Origin: Verrucomicrobiia bacterium
GTDB lineage: Bacteria; Verrucomicrobiota; Verrucomicrobiia; Limisphaerales; DSYF01
Length of the DNA stretch: 38,377 nucleotides
Assembly: GCA_035765895.1 (NCBI GenBank)
Contig: DASTWL010000004.1
Coordinates: 1-38,377 of the forward strand
Direction: 5' to 3'
Part shown: positions 9,370 to 18,006 of the stretch, piece after piece
Layout of the letters: every line of letters begins with the position of its first letter
Position numbering within the stretch: position 1 is the first letter of the stretch
Notes under the pieces: model-generated
The model's input: only the letters and a program-made list of their open reading frames with translations
Databases searched by the model: none
Told to the model about the DNA's origin: nothing
Translations under genes and position numbers: made by a program

Positions 9370-9396
9370 AAACGGCGCCCAAACGGGCGCCGTTTT
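9370..9396. terminator. Bidirectional hairpin terminator
   Basis: An 11-base perfect stem (9370-9380 with 9385-9395) encloses the four-base loop AAAC. It runs into a short T tract on the plus strand and TTTG on the minus strand. It sits between two convergent transcription units, the thuA/Gfo-Idh/yceI operon and the arabinose operon, and probably terminates both. Confidence 0.82.
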
Positions 9397-9426
9397 GGTT
9401 TCCAGCCAGTCGCGCAACGGTCCGGC

Positions 9427-10983
9427 CTACTGCAGCGCCAGCACCACCACCGACTTGGGCGGCAGCGAAGCAGCAAAGCCCTGCCCGGAGAGTCTGGCTC
9501 CGTCGAAATCAGCGGGGTTCACCGCCTCCGGCTGCTCAAAGGTGTTGTGCGCATTCATCGTGGCCGCGGTGAGCACGCGCCCGGTGACCGTCGTGGCCTT
9601 CAGCCCCTCGACGTTGCAGGTCACGTCCGCGGCGGCGTTCGGATTCAAGTTGCACAGCGTCACGTGCACCACGCCCGCCCGGTCGCGCGACGCGGAAACG
9701 CTCACGGACGGAATTTTCTCCCCGCCGAGTTCGTAGTCGGCGCAATGCAGTTCCGTCGGCAGCAACGTCGCGTCCTGGTGCACGGCATACATCTCGAAGA
9801 CGTGATACGTCGGCGTCACAATCATCTTTTCCTTGTCGGTCAGGATCATGGCCTGAAGCACGTTCACCATCTGCGCGATGTTCGCCATTTTTACGCGGTC
9901 GGCGTGCCGGTTGAAAATGTTGAGCGTCACACCGGCCACGAGGGCATCGCGCAGCGAGTTCTGCTGGTAGAGGAAACCGGGATTCGAGCCCGGCTCGACG
10001 TCATACCACGCGCCCCACTCATCCACGATCAGGCCGATGCGCTTGCCGGGATCAGTCTGGTCCATGATGGCGCTGTGGCGCTGGATCAGGTCGTCCATCT
10101 CCAGACAGCGGCGCAGCGTGGAAAACCACTGCGATTCGGCAAACGCCGTGGCCGAACCCTTGTGGCCCCAGTTGCCGGTGGGCAGCGTGTAGTAATGCAG
10201 CGACAGCCCGTTCATGCCGCGGCCGACGTTCTTCATGAGCACTTCCGTCCAGTGATAATCCGCCGCATTCGCGCCGCAGGCGATGCGGTAGAGCGGATTC
10301 TGGCCGTCGTAGTTTTTCACGAACGTGTTGTAGCGGCGGAAATTGTCGGCGTAGAACTCGGGCGTCATGTTGCCGCCGCAGCCCCAGCTCTCGTTGCCCA
10401 CGCCGAAGAACCTCACCTTCCACGGCTTTTCCCGGCCGTTCTGCCGGCGCAAATTGGCCATCGGTGAACTGGCGTCGCTCGTCAGGTATTCCACCCACTC
10501 CATCATCTCCTGCACCGAACCGCTGCCGACGTTGCCGCAGATGTAGGCATCGCAGCCCACCTGCTCGCAGAGGTCCATGAACTCGTGCGTGCCGAAATGG
10601 TTGTTCTCCACCACGCCGCCCCAGTGCGAGTTGTAGATGGACGGCCGCTTTTCGCGCGGCCCGATGCCGTCCTTCCAGTGATACTCGTCGGCGAAACACC
10701 CGCCCGGCCACCGCAGCACGGGCACGTGCAGCTTTTTCAGCGCGGCCACCACGTCGTTGCGGATGCCGCGCGTGTTGGGAATCGGACTGTCCTCGCCGAC
10801 CCAGATGCCCTCGTAGATGCAGCGGCCGAGATGTTCGGAAAACTGCCCGTAAATGTTCCGGCTGATTTGCGCGCCGGGTTGATCGGCTTCGAGCGTGAGC
10901 GTGGCGGTGTTGGATTGGGCCGGGGCGGAGGCAACCATCAGCAACGAGGCTGCAACGACACAGAGAAGGGATGGAGTTTTCAT
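9427..10983 (-). CDS. Exported alpha-L-arabinofuranosidase, GH51 family (short form)
   Basis: The 518-residue product has a signal peptide (residues 1 to about 22, ending SAPAQS) and a compact two-domain GH51 layout: a catalytic TIM barrel, then a C-terminal beta-sandwich. Family motifs include [19 protein letters not shown] near the start and [15 protein letters not shown]. The acid/base Glu is in [11 protein letters not shown] (about residue 197) and the nucleophile Glu in [10 protein letters not shown] (about residue 321). It should remove terminal L-arabinofuranosyl residues from arabinan, arabinoxylan or arabino-oligosaccharides. It is last in the arabinose operon, 110 bases after araD, and ends at a shared terminator. 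The frame extends 39 codons further upstream into araD, but the ATG at 10983 starts the signal peptide. Export means arabinose is released outside the cytoplasm, matching the symporter and mutarotase in the divergent operon. Confidence 0.94.
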   Translation of the reverse strand: MKTPSLLCVVAASLLMVASAPAQSNTATLTLEADQPGAQISRNIYGQFSEHLGRCIYEGIWVGEDSPIPNTRGIRNDVVAALKKLHVPVLRWPGGCFADEYHWKDGIGPREKRPSIYNSHWGGVVENNHFGTHEFMDLCEQVGCDAYICGNVGSGSVQEMMEWVEYLTSDASSPMANLRRQNGREKPWKVRFFGVGNESWGCGGNMTPEFYADNFRRYNTFVKNYDGQNPLYRIACGANAADYHWTEVLMKNVGRGMNGLSLHYYTLPTGNWGHKGSATAFAESQWFSTLRRCLEMDDLIQRHSAIMDQTDPGKRIGLIVDEWGAWYDVEPGSNPGFLYQQNSLRDALVAGVTLNIFNRHADRVKMANIAQMVNVLQAMILTDKEKMIVTPTYHVFEMYAVHQDATLLPTELHCADYELGGEKIPSVSVSASRDRAGVVHVTLCNLNPNAAADVTCNVEGLKATTVTGRVLTAATMNAHNTFEQPEAVNPADFDGARLSGQGFAASLPPKSVVVLALQ

Positions 10984-11093
10984 AAAGCGTGCCTGGTTGA
11001 CAATTGCCGGAACAAGGTCCGGGGAATTGGGGTCCAGGGAATGCGGCCAGGTTTTGTCTTCATTCTCCTGATCTTGATTTCCCTGACAATTAT

Positions 11094-11798
11094 TTAACAC
11101 CCGGGCTGACCGTAATACGCGCCGGGACCGTGTTTGCGGTTCCAGTGCTTTTTCAAAATATGCGCCGGCAAGGACTCTGCCTTCGGATTCAGCAGCAACA
11201 TTTCAAACGCCATCTGGGCGCAGGCTTCGAGCGCGATGGAGTTGTCCAGCGCCTTCTGCGGCGTCTTGCCCCACGTGAACGGCGCGTGGCCGTGCAGCAA
11301 CACGCCCGGCACGTCGTCCGGATTGAGGCCGCGTTGCTTGAAACATGCCTCGACGACCACGCCGGTGTTCGCTTCGTAACCGGTGTCGATCTCGGCTTGG
11401 GTCAGCAAGCGCGCGCATGGCACCGTGCCGCCGAAATGATCCGCGTGTGTGGTGCCGTAGCAGGGCAGTTCGCGCCCCGCCTGCGCCCACGCCGTCGCGT
11501 GCCGCGAGTGTGTATGCACCACGCCGCCAATATTCGGGAACGCGCGGTAGAAATGCAGATGTGTCGGCGTGTCCGAGGACGGACGCGCCTTGCCCTCGAT
11601 GACTTTGCCATCGGCGATGTTCAGCACGACGATGTCTTCGGGCGTGAGTTTGGCATAATCCACGCCGCTGGGCTTGATGGCCATGACGCCCGCCTGGCGG
11701 TCCACGCCGCTGACGTTGCCCCACGTGAGAATGACCAGCCCGGAATCAACCAGCGCCTTGTTGACCCGGCAGACTTCCGCTTTCAGTTCGTCAAACAT
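11094..11798 (-). CDS. araD: L-ribulose-5-phosphate 4-epimerase
   Basis: This 234-residue protein is close in length and sequence to Escherichia coli AraD (231 residues). It interconverts L-ribulose 5-phosphate and D-xylulose 5-phosphate, the last step of L-arabinose catabolism, by a zinc-dependent retro-aldol mechanism. Visible features are [10 protein letters not shown] (phosphate loop, about 25-34), [10 protein letters not shown] (about 42-51), [15 protein letters not shown] (about 74-88), the metal ligands in [10 protein letters not shown] (about 95-104), the HADHFGG segment and the later zinc His in [10 protein letters not shown] (about 168-177). Class II aldolases of the fuculose type share the fold, but the HADHFGG and HGHAPFTWG stretches point to AraD. 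It lies between araB (77-base gap containing a palindromic repeat) and the short arabinofuranosidase. No Shine-Dalgarno motif is visible. The protein is cytoplasmic. Confidence 0.96.
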   Translation of the reverse strand: MFDELKAEVCRVNKALVDSGLVILTWGNVSGVDRQAGVMAIKPSGVDYAKLTPEDIVVLNIADGKVIEGKARPSSDTPTHLHFYRAFPNIGGVVHTHSRHATAWAQAGRELPCYGTTHADHFGGTVPCARLLTQAEIDTGYEANTGVVVEACFKQRGLNPDDVPGVLLHGHAPFTWGKTPQKALDNSIALEACAQMAFEMLLLNPKAESLPAHILKKHWNRKHGPGAYYGQPGC

Positions 11799-11811
11799 AC
11801 AATTTTATGTT

Positions 11812-11870
11812 GCCACAGAGACTCAGAGCACACAGAGGAAAATGTCGTCCAAACTCTGTGCCTCTGTGGC
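11812..11870. repeat. Palindromic CACAGAG-type intergenic repeat
   Basis: Between araD and araB lies an imperfect inverted repeat. The outer arms are GCCACAGAG (11812-11820) and CTCTGTGGC (11862-11870), and the inner arms CACAGAG (11831-11837) and CTCTGTG (11854-11860). The left arm carries one extra partial unit. It has the look of a dispersed REP-like element rather than a terminator, since no T tract follows. Folded in the mRNA it could affect araB/araD balance. Confidence 0.75.
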
Positions 11871-11875
11871 CAGTT

Positions 11876-13606
11876 TTACTTCCGCGCTTTGTCACGAATG
11901 GCAATTAGTTCCTTCATCACGTTGTGCAGATTGCCGTTCCACTGCTTGGTGCCGAAGGCGTCGTGGAGTTGCTTGTAGAGCGCGTAGAGCTTTTTGTAAA
12001 CCGCGTGGGCCTTCGGGTTCGGCTTGTAAACGGTCGGCTTGAGGCCGGTCATCTTCTTCTGCGCGGTGGCGAAGTCCTTGTGCGCGCCGGCCACGACGGC
12101 GGCGGCGATGGCGGACCCGAGCGCGCAGGTTTGCGCCGAACGGCTGATCTTCATCGGGCGGCCCGTGATGTCCGCGTAGGTCTGCATGACGAGCGGGCTT
12201 TTCTCCGCGATGCCGCCGCAGTTCACCACTTCGGAAATCTTGCAGCCGTATTCCTCGTAGCGGTTGATGATGGTCAATGCGCCGTAAGCTGTCGCCTCGA
12301 TGAGCGCGCGATAAACTTCCGCCGGGGTCGTGTAAAGCGTCTGGCCGATGAGCAGGCCGGTGAGTTGCTGGTCCACGAGCACCGTGCGATTGCCGTTGTT
12401 CCAATCGAGCGCCAGCAAACCACTTTCGCCGGGCTGAAGTTTCAACGCGGCGGCGGAGAGGTCTTCATGCGTGGCGGAGCGCGGAGCATTGCTCCGCGAG
12501 TTGGTTGACTTTGCCGCAGCTTGCGGAGCAATGCTCCGCGCTCCGGGTTCAATGTAATTCACCCACCAGTTGAAAATATCTCCCACCGCGGATTGGCCCG
12601 CTTCGATGCCGAAGTAGCCGGGCACCACGCTGCCATCCACAATGCCGCACACGCCGGGAATGTCCGCGAGCTTGGCGGTGTTCACGCGCACGCTGATGTC
12701 GCACGTGCTGGTGCCAATAATCTTCACGAGCGTCCCGGGCTTAACGCCCGCGCCAATCGCGCCGGTGTGCGCGTCGAACGCACCGACCGTCACCGGAATG
12801 CCCGCCGACAGGCCGGTGCGTTTGGCCCAATCCGCTGTGAGCGTGCCGACGGCGGAATCCACCGCGAGCACGCGCTTCGGCAAACGGTCACGCAACGCGC
12901 CGAGTTTCGGGTCGAGTTTCGAGAGGAATGCCTTGTCGGGATAACCGCCCCATTTGGCGTTATACATCGCCTTGTGACCGGCGGCACAGATGCCCGCGAT
13001 GAACTTGTCCGGATGCAGCGTGTCCGTCAGCGCGGCGGGCACGAAGTCGGAGAGTTCAATCCACGAATGTGCAGCGTTGAAGACTTCCGGCGCAGCGCGG
13101 AGGCATTTCAGGATTTTGCTGAAGAACCACTCGCTGGAATAGGTGCCGCCGCACTTGGCGAGATATTGCGGGCGCATCTTCTTCGCGAGCGTGGTGATCT
13201 CGGCGGCTTCGGCGATGCCGGTGTGGTCCTTCCAGAGCCACGCCATCGCGGCGGGATTGTTGGCGAACTTCTTCTGGAACACGAGCGGCTGGCCGTTGGC
13301 ATCCACGGGCAACGGCGTGCTGCCGGTGGTGTCCACGCCGATGCCAATGACCTGGCCGGCATGGAAGCCTTTGACAGTTTTCTTCGCCATGGCGAGCGCC
13401 TGTTTGATGGTGACTTCGGCGCCCTGGAGATAATCCGCGGGATGCTGCCGGGCGAGGTTCGGATCGCGGCTGAGGATGACGCCGGCGGTGCCGTGCGAGT
13501 AACCCCAGACGGCAGTGGCGACTTCCGCGCCGTTGGCGACGTTGACGATGAGGCAGCGAACGGAGTTCGTGCCGTAGTCCAGACCGATGGTGTATTGCGC
13601 GCTCAT
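11876..13606 (-). CDS. araB: Ribulokinase
   Basis: The 576-residue product is an FGGY-family sugar kinase that phosphorylates L-ribulose to L-ribulose 5-phosphate with ATP. AraB markers are YTIGLDYGTNSVRCLIV at the N-terminus, IGIGVDTTGSTPLPVD, the GGTYSSEWFFSKILK segment, the catalytic-base region in VGAFDAHTGAIGAG, KIIGTSTCDI, and PGESGLLALDWNNGNRTVLVD. E. coli AraB has about 566 residues. The extra length lies at about residues 354-377, where the linker reads GARSIAPQ...SRSNAPRSA and is encoded by a palindromic DNA repeat (12475-12545) inserted without breaking the frame. It follows the large arabinofuranosidase (165-base gap with a hairpin) and precedes araD. The ATG at 13604-13606 is preferred over an upstream in-frame start because the kinase fold begins right after it. 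The protein is cytoplasmic. Confidence 0.95.
   Translation of the reverse strand: MSAQYTIGLDYGTNSVRCLIVNVANGAEVATAVWGYSHGTAGVILSRDPNLARQHPADYLQGAEVTIKQALAMAKKTVKGFHAGQVIGIGVDTTGSTPLPVDANGQPLVFQKKFANNPAAMAWLWKDHTGIAEAAEITTLAKKMRPQYLAKCGGTYSSEWFFSKILKCLRAAPEVFNAAHSWIELSDFVPAALTDTLHPDKFIAGICAAGHKAMYNAKWGGYPDKAFLSKLDPKLGALRDRLPKRVLAVDSAVGTLTADWAKRTGLSAGIPVTVGAFDAHTGAIGAGVKPGTLVKIIGTSTCDISVRVNTAKLADIPGVCGIVDGSVVPGYFGIEAGQSAVGDIFNWWVNYIEPGARSIAPQAAAKSTNSRSNAPRSATHEDLSAAALKLQPGESGLLALDWNNGNRTVLVDQQLTGLLIGQTLYTTPAEVYRALIEATAYGALTIINRYEEYGCKISEVVNCGGIAEKSPLVMQTYADITGRPMKISRSAQTCALGSAIAAAVVAGAHKDFATAQKKMTGLKPTVYKPNPKAHAVYKKLYALYKQLHDAFGTKQWNGNLHNVMKELIAIRDKARK
12475..12545. repeat. Palindromic repeat element inserted in frame inside araB
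   Basis: Two perfect 23-base inverted arms (12475-12497 and 12523-12545) flank a 25-base spacer. Each arm contains a smaller near-palindrome, GCGGAGCATTGCTCCGC or its complement. This double-hairpin layout is typical of REP or MITE-like elements. It is translated in the araB frame as two similar short peptides (RSIAP and RSNAP) joined by a Gln/Ala/Lys/Ser-rich spacer. Confidence 0.88.
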
Positions 13607-13715
13607 GGGTGGCTGATGGTTTTCTGAAAAGGCGTTTGGCTCAATCAATCATTCCGGTCCGCGAACCGTCGGCCCGCGTGCCCGGCTCAACAAACTCATT
13701 CTCTCACAATCCGAA

Positions 13716-13750
13716 CCCGCCGCTCCGCCCGGGAGGAGCGAAGCGGCGGG
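13716..13750. repeat. Hairpin-forming inverted repeat between abf and araB
   Basis: CCCGCCGCT (13716-13724) pairs with AGCGGCGGG (13742-13750), with CTCC/GGAG pairing inside, in the 165-base gap downstream of the large arabinofuranosidase and upstream of araB. There is no T tract, so it may stabilise or partly attenuate the polycistronic mRNA, or be another REP-like unit. Confidence 0.7.
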
Positions 13751-13771
13751 CGCCGGAAACTTGGGTGACGC

Positions 13772-16144
13772 TCACTTGGCCGCCGGAAGGCGCAGCACGG
13801 TCAGTGAGTTGCCCGGGAAAACGCGGGTGAATGTGTTGCCCGTGATCGACAAGGGCTCGGTCTTGGGGGCCACGCGCTGCGGTTCGTCGAGCGAGTTTTC
13901 CGCCTTGGGATCGGCGTCGGTGAGCACGATGGCCTCCGCGTTGCCCGTGAGGTTGCGCGTCCCGTCGAGTTGGATCTGGGTTTCCGTCGGCGCGGACGAA
14001 GCGTTGACCACCTTGACGATGATTTCGCCCGTCCGTTCATCCCGCGTGGAACTGGCGAACAGGCCCCGGGTGGTCTGGCGCGGATTCTTGACGTCGTGAA
14101 TCACGCGGCCATCCAGCGAACACTTCACACTCGTGCCGCGCACCTCGACCTTGATGTCATACCAGCGGCCGGTTTCGATGTGGCCGCGTTTGCCATCCAC
14201 GGTCTCGTCGAGTTCGAGGGCGTTCTGGGTGTTGTCCCAGCCGCCGATGTTCCACCACACGCGGTCCTCGTCGTCGTTGATGTGGAACAGAATCAGGAAG
14301 CCTTCGCGGCCGGAAATTTTCCGGGCCTTGAGTTCGAGCGTGTAATCCGTCCAGGACTTGTCGCCGGCCAGGGCGCGGATGAATTCACTTTCCGCCGTCT
14401 GGCGCAGCGCGCCATCGGCCACGGTCCAGGCGCCCCCACCGAGCATTTTCCAGCCGTCGGCGTTCTTGGTGAAGTCCGAGGCGAACAGCACCTTGCCGTC
14501 CGGAGCGGTCACCTTGACGTCCTTGAACTCGGCCGCGGTGTTCCACGTGCCGACGCCGATGCAGCCAGTCGGCAGGGGCTCCTGCGCGGTGGCGGCCTCG
14601 ACGTCGGTGGGCAGCGTCACGGTGCCGCGGTATTGGCTGAAGAGTTTTTGCACGTAGTAGCTGGGCAATCCATACCACCGCGAACTGTCAAAGTTGATCA
14701 GGTCGGGATTCCACTGGCGGTGGTTGATGTTGACGAACAGCGGGGCGTAGCAGGCCATGCTGACGATGTCGGAATTGCGCTCGATGCCGGTCATGAACGC
14801 GGCCTCGCCGATGGCCGCGCGCAGGTTGCCCTTGCCGCCGTTGCGGGTGACGGCGTATTCGCCGACGAAGACCTTCGGCCCTTTGCGGTCGTAGTCGTCG
14901 TAACGGTGCGCCTGCTGCATGAAGAACTCGGGCGTGTTGTAGTAGTGCTCGTCCACCAAGTCGGGCTTGGGCGTCGTGGGATAACCGCCCTGCCAGTGGT
15001 TGGCGACGAGCTTCATCTCCGGATGCTTGTCCTTGATGGCCTTCACGAACAGGGGCCAGCGCTCGTGGTAGGCCGCGCCGCCGTTTTCGTTGCCGATTTC
15101 CATGTATTGCAGATTGAACGGCGCGGGGTGGCCGTTTCGGGCGCGCAGGCCGCCCCAGACGGTGTTGGTGGGGCCGTTGGCATATTCAATCGCATCGAGC
15201 GCGTCCTGCACCCACTGGCCCATCCGGTCCATCGGAATGACTTCGCGGTGCGACATGCCGACGTTGATGTCGAACAACGGCGTGGCGCCGAGGTCCTCGG
15301 CCATTTGCAGGTATTCGTGAAACCCGAGCCCGTGCGTGGCGTAATAGCCCCAGATGTTCCAGAGCGGCGTGCGCACGTCGATGTCGCCGATGGTGTTTTT
15401 CCAGTGATACATGTGGGCCATGTCATCGCCTTCAACCCAGCAGCCGCCGGGAAAGCGGACGAATGACGGATGCAGATCATCCAGCGATTCGGCGAGGTCC
15501 GGGCGCAGGCCGTGGTTCTTCCACGTCTTGTCCGGCAGGAGTGACACCATGTCGAGGAAGAGCGTGCCCCGGCCATCGCATGTCAACTCCAGCATCGCCT
15601 TGGAATCCGTGTCCTGGGCACGGAGTTTCACGGTGTAATACTTCCATTCACCGGCGATCCCGCGGATTTCGCCCGTGGCAATTTCCCGGCCGCCGCTCAG
15701 CAATTTGACGTTCAGCGGCCCGTTGAACCCGTCCTCCGCGCGAGCGGCGAGCTTGAGCGTGTAGCTGTCGCCCTTGACGATGTTCATGCCCCAGTAACCC
15801 GCGTTGCTCAACCGCGCCTGGCCGTCGAGCTTGATCCGGAGGCTCCGGCGGTTGAACGGATTCAACGGCCGGCTGGAATCGATGGCCGCCTCGCTGCGGC
15901 CGCCGCTCACATTTTCGAACTTCCAGTATTCCGGCTGGTCGGCGTCCTCGAAGGAACGGTTGCGCACGAGTTCCGGGTAGATGCCGCCGTCGGCGGAGAG
16001 GTTGATGTCTTCGAAGAAAATGCCCCACAGGGTGGGCGAGATGGCGTGGCCGGGCCGGTCCACCTGCACGGTGATTTTGGCCGGCGCCGCCGCCAGCGCA
16101 CCCGCGGCGAGCAGGGATCCAATGACGATAGCTTTCAGTTTCAT
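13772..16144 (-). CDS. Exported alpha-L-arabinofuranosidase, GH51 family (long form with extra domains)
   Basis: The 790-residue protein has a signal peptide (1 to about 20), an N-terminal beta-sandwich that looks like a carbohydrate-binding module (about 60-195), and a GH51 catalytic barrel (about 200-505). Key motifs are WGIFFEDINLSADGGIYPEL, RFPGGCWVEGDD, the acid/base Glu in MEIGNENGG (about 351) and the nucleophile Glu in VFVGEYAV (about 428). The C-terminal GH51 beta-sandwich is split: after LFSQYRGTVTLP (about 508) comes a LamG/DUF1080-like domain of about 185 residues (with GAWTVADGALRQ and RVWWNIGGWDN), and the GH51 C-terminal domain resumes at FASSTRDERTGEIIVKVVN (about 695). It should release arabinofuranose from larger polymers, with the extra modules aiding binding. 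It lies 64 bases after araA and upstream of araB in the arabinose operon. Confidence 0.93.
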   Translation of the reverse strand: MKLKAIVIGSLLAAGALAAAPAKITVQVDRPGHAISPTLWGIFFEDINLSADGGIYPELVRNRSFEDADQPEYWKFENVSGGRSEAAIDSSRPLNPFNRRSLRIKLDGQARLSNAGYWGMNIVKGDSYTLKLAARAEDGFNGPLNVKLLSGGREIATGEIRGIAGEWKYYTVKLRAQDTDSKAMLELTCDGRGTLFLDMVSLLPDKTWKNHGLRPDLAESLDDLHPSFVRFPGGCWVEGDDMAHMYHWKNTIGDIDVRTPLWNIWGYYATHGLGFHEYLQMAEDLGATPLFDINVGMSHREVIPMDRMGQWVQDALDAIEYANGPTNTVWGGLRARNGHPAPFNLQYMEIGNENGGAAYHERWPLFVKAIKDKHPEMKLVANHWQGGYPTTPKPDLVDEHYYNTPEFFMQQAHRYDDYDRKGPKVFVGEYAVTRNGGKGNLRAAIGEAAFMTGIERNSDIVSMACYAPLFVNINHRQWNPDLINFDSSRWYGLPSYYVQKLFSQYRGTVTLPTDVEAATAQEPLPTGCIGVGTWNTAAEFKDVKVTAPDGKVLFASDFTKNADGWKMLGGGAWTVADGALRQTAESEFIRALAGDKSWTDYTLELKARKISGREGFLILFHINDDEDRVWWNIGGWDNTQNALELDETVDGKRGHIETGRWYDIKVEVRGTSVKCSLDGRVIHDVKNPRQTTRGLFASSTRDERTGEIIVKVVNASSAPTETQIQLDGTRNLTGNAEAIVLTDADPKAENSLDEPQRVAPKTEPLSITGNTFTRVFPGNSLTVLRLPAAK

Positions 16145-16208
16145 ACGCGTTGGGGATTGAGTTGCGAGTTCAGTTTGGAGCGCTCGGACAGGTCATTTGC
16201 CCGGCCGT

Positions 16209-17720
16209 TCAGGCCACGAAGCCGTGTTTCAAACCATGGGCGACCTCGTTCCATTCCAGCTCCTGCTTGAACTGGCGGACGCGGGTTTCGCGGTCAATCA
16301 CGACGAGTTCGAGCCCGGCGATATTCGCGAAATCCTCGATCATTTCCGTGGTCACCGCCTGGCTGAAGCCCGTGTGATGCGCGCCGCCCGCGTAAATCCA
16401 GCACGCGCAGGCGTCCGCAAAATTCGGCCGGGGCACCCACACTGCGCGCGCCACCGGCAGCTTGGGCATGGCCTGCGGCGCCGCCACCACGTCCACTTCA
16501 TTGACCAGCATGCGGAACCGGCTGCCGAGGTGCACCAGCGAGGCGTTCAAGCCGGGGCCCGCCGGCGTGTTGAACACGAGGCGCGCCGGATCCGCCTTGC
16601 CGCCGATGCCGAGCGGATGCACTTCGAGCGCGGCCCGGCCGTCGGCAATGCTGGGGCAGATTTCGAGCATGTGCGCGCCCAGCACGAGCTGGTTGTCCGG
16701 CTCCAAATGATAGGTGTAGTCCTCCATGAACGACGTGCCGCCCTTGAGCCCCAGCGCCATGACTTTCATCGCACGGACCAGGGCCGCCGTCTTCCAGTCG
16801 CCTTCGCCACCAAAACCGAAGCCGGCCGCCATCATGCGCTGCGAGCCAATGCCCGGCAGTTGCGCCAGGCCGTGCAAATCTTCAAACGTGTCGGTGTAGC
16901 CCTTGAAGCCGCCTTCGGTGAGGAAGTGCCGGATGCCGAGCTCGATGCGCGCCGCGGCGCGCACGGATTTGTGGCGCCGGCCGCCTTTGCGCAGGTCGGC
17001 CGTCATCGTGTAGGTGGCCTCGTATTCCTGGCAGAGCGCGTCCACTTCCTTTTCGGAAACGGCGTTCACGCGCTGGACGAGGTCGCCCACGCCGTGGGTG
17101 TTGACCGAAAAACCAAACTGCATCTGCGCGGAAACCTTGTCGCCTTCGGTCACGGCCACTTCGCGCATGTTGTCGCCGAAGCGGACGAACCGGGCGCCCT
17201 GCCAGTCGTGCCAGGCCGCCGCCGCCCGCGCCCACGCGCCGAGCCGCGCCTGCACGGCCGGATCCTGCCAGTAACCGACGACGACTTTGCGGTCCTTGCG
17301 CAGCCGGCTCCAGATGAAGCCGTGTTCGCGATCGCCGTGCGCGGCCTGATTGAGATTCATGAAATCCATGTCAATCGTGGCCCACGGAATGTCGCGATTG
17401 TGCTGGGTGTGCAGATGCGCCACCGGCTTGCGGAGCTGTTTGAGGCCGTTGATCCACATCTTGGACGGCGAGAACGTGTGGCACCAGGTGATGAGGCCGA
17501 TGCAGTTGGGCGCGTTGTTGGCGGCCTGGCACACGGCGGTGACATCGTCAGGCGACGTCATGACGGACTTGAAGACGACCTTGACCGGAATGGCGCGGGC
17601 GGCATTGAGCGCCTGAGCCACTTCACGCGAGTGCACGGCGACTTGTTTGAGGGCCTGGGGACCGTAGAGGTGCTGACTTCCGGTCACGAACCACACTTCG
17701 AGCTGCTTGAGTTTGAGCAT
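16209..17720 (-). CDS. araA: L-arabinose isomerase
   Basis: This 503-residue protein (E. coli AraA has 500) isomerises L-arabinose to L-ribulose, the first cytoplasmic step of the pathway. It begins [20 protein letters not shown], which aligns with the AraA N-terminus and supports the ATG at 17718-17720 over a GTG seven codons upstream. The manganese ligands can be placed: Glu in [14 protein letters not shown], Glu in [11 protein letters not shown], His in [12 protein letters not shown] and His in [11 protein letters not shown]. The substrate-contact region [10 protein letters not shown] and the [12 protein letters not shown] segment are intact. It is the first gene of the leftward arabinose operon, and the 286-base region upstream separates it from the divergent mutarotase/symporter operon. 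Regulation is probably by the ROK protein encoded at 21140-22312. The protein is cytoplasmic and multimeric in known relatives. Confidence 0.97.
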   Translation of the reverse strand: MLKLKQLEVWFVTGSQHLYGPQALKQVAVHSREVAQALNAARAIPVKVVFKSVMTSPDDVTAVCQAANNAPNCIGLITWCHTFSPSKMWINGLKQLRKPVAHLHTQHNRDIPWATIDMDFMNLNQAAHGDREHGFIWSRLRKDRKVVVGYWQDPAVQARLGAWARAAAAWHDWQGARFVRFGDNMREVAVTEGDKVSAQMQFGFSVNTHGVGDLVQRVNAVSEKEVDALCQEYEATYTMTADLRKGGRRHKSVRAAARIELGIRHFLTEGGFKGYTDTFEDLHGLAQLPGIGSQRMMAAGFGFGGEGDWKTAALVRAMKVMALGLKGGTSFMEDYTYHLEPDNQLVLGAHMLEICPSIADGRAALEVHPLGIGGKADPARLVFNTPAGPGLNASLVHLGSRFRMLVNEVDVVAAPQAMPKLPVARAVWVPRPNFADACACWIYAGGAHHTGFSQAVTTEMIEDFANIAGLELVVIDRETRVRQFKQELEWNEVAHGLKHGFVA

Positions 17721-17813
17721 AGATCTTAAAAGATTTGGCACGCCAATCAGGGTGCGGGGCTGGCGTGAAAAGTCAGCATGACGGCAAACCGGGCAGGCGT
17801 CGAGATATTTCTT

Positions 17814-17831
17814 GCGTTAGTTAAGTAATGC
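17814..17831. promoter_or_regulatory. Candidate operator palindrome in the ara control region
   Basis: GCGTTAGTTAAGTAATGC is an imperfect 18-base palindrome with 14 of 18 symmetric positions. It is AT-rich inside a GC-rich spacer and lies 94-111 bases upstream of the araA start. It is a candidate site for the nearby ROK regulator; no second copy was found in the window, so the assignment is weak. Confidence 0.35.
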
Positions 17832-17961
17832 AGGTAACAGTGCGCCCATCAGCGCATTTTTTCAGCCCGGTCGGCGACGCACCCCGACGTCCGCGCGATG
17901 GAGGCTGGATTTGTGGCGCTCGTTACGATAAGGAGTCGGGTGACTCCAATGGCGGCTGCGA

Positions 17962-17989
17962 CTGACGCACTCGCGTTTCAACCTATAAA
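17962..17989 (+). promoter_or_regulatory. Possible sigma-70-type promoter of the mutarotase/symporter operon
   Basis: CTGACG (17962-17967) and TATAAA (17984-17989), separated by 16 bases, resemble -35 and -10 boxes. The ATG follows 17 bases after the -10 box, so the 5' leader would be only about ten bases and nearly leaderless. The -35 box matches the consensus at four of six positions. Confidence 0.35.
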
Positions 17990-18006
17990 AGCGACGACCA
18001 ACAAAC

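Larger units (their letters stand above)
17721..18006. promoter_or_regulatory. Divergent control region between araA and the mutarotase operon
   Basis: These 286 bases separate two divergent arabinose units and contain no gene. They hold an AT-rich imperfect palindrome (17814-17831) and a plausible rightward promoter (17962-17989). This is where a regulator could control uptake and catabolism together. No leftward promoter could be assigned with confidence. Confidence 0.7.

Noticed and set aside
13970-15466. A 498-codon plus-strand frame opposite the long arabinofuranosidase
   Set aside because: Antisense shadow of a well-supported GH51 gene; no recognisable domain, and Val/His/Arg-rich low-complexity composition.
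16197-17729. A 510-codon plus-strand frame opposite araA
   Set aside because: It mirrors almost exactly the span of L-arabinose isomerase, whose metal ligands are all present; the antisense reading has no family resemblance.
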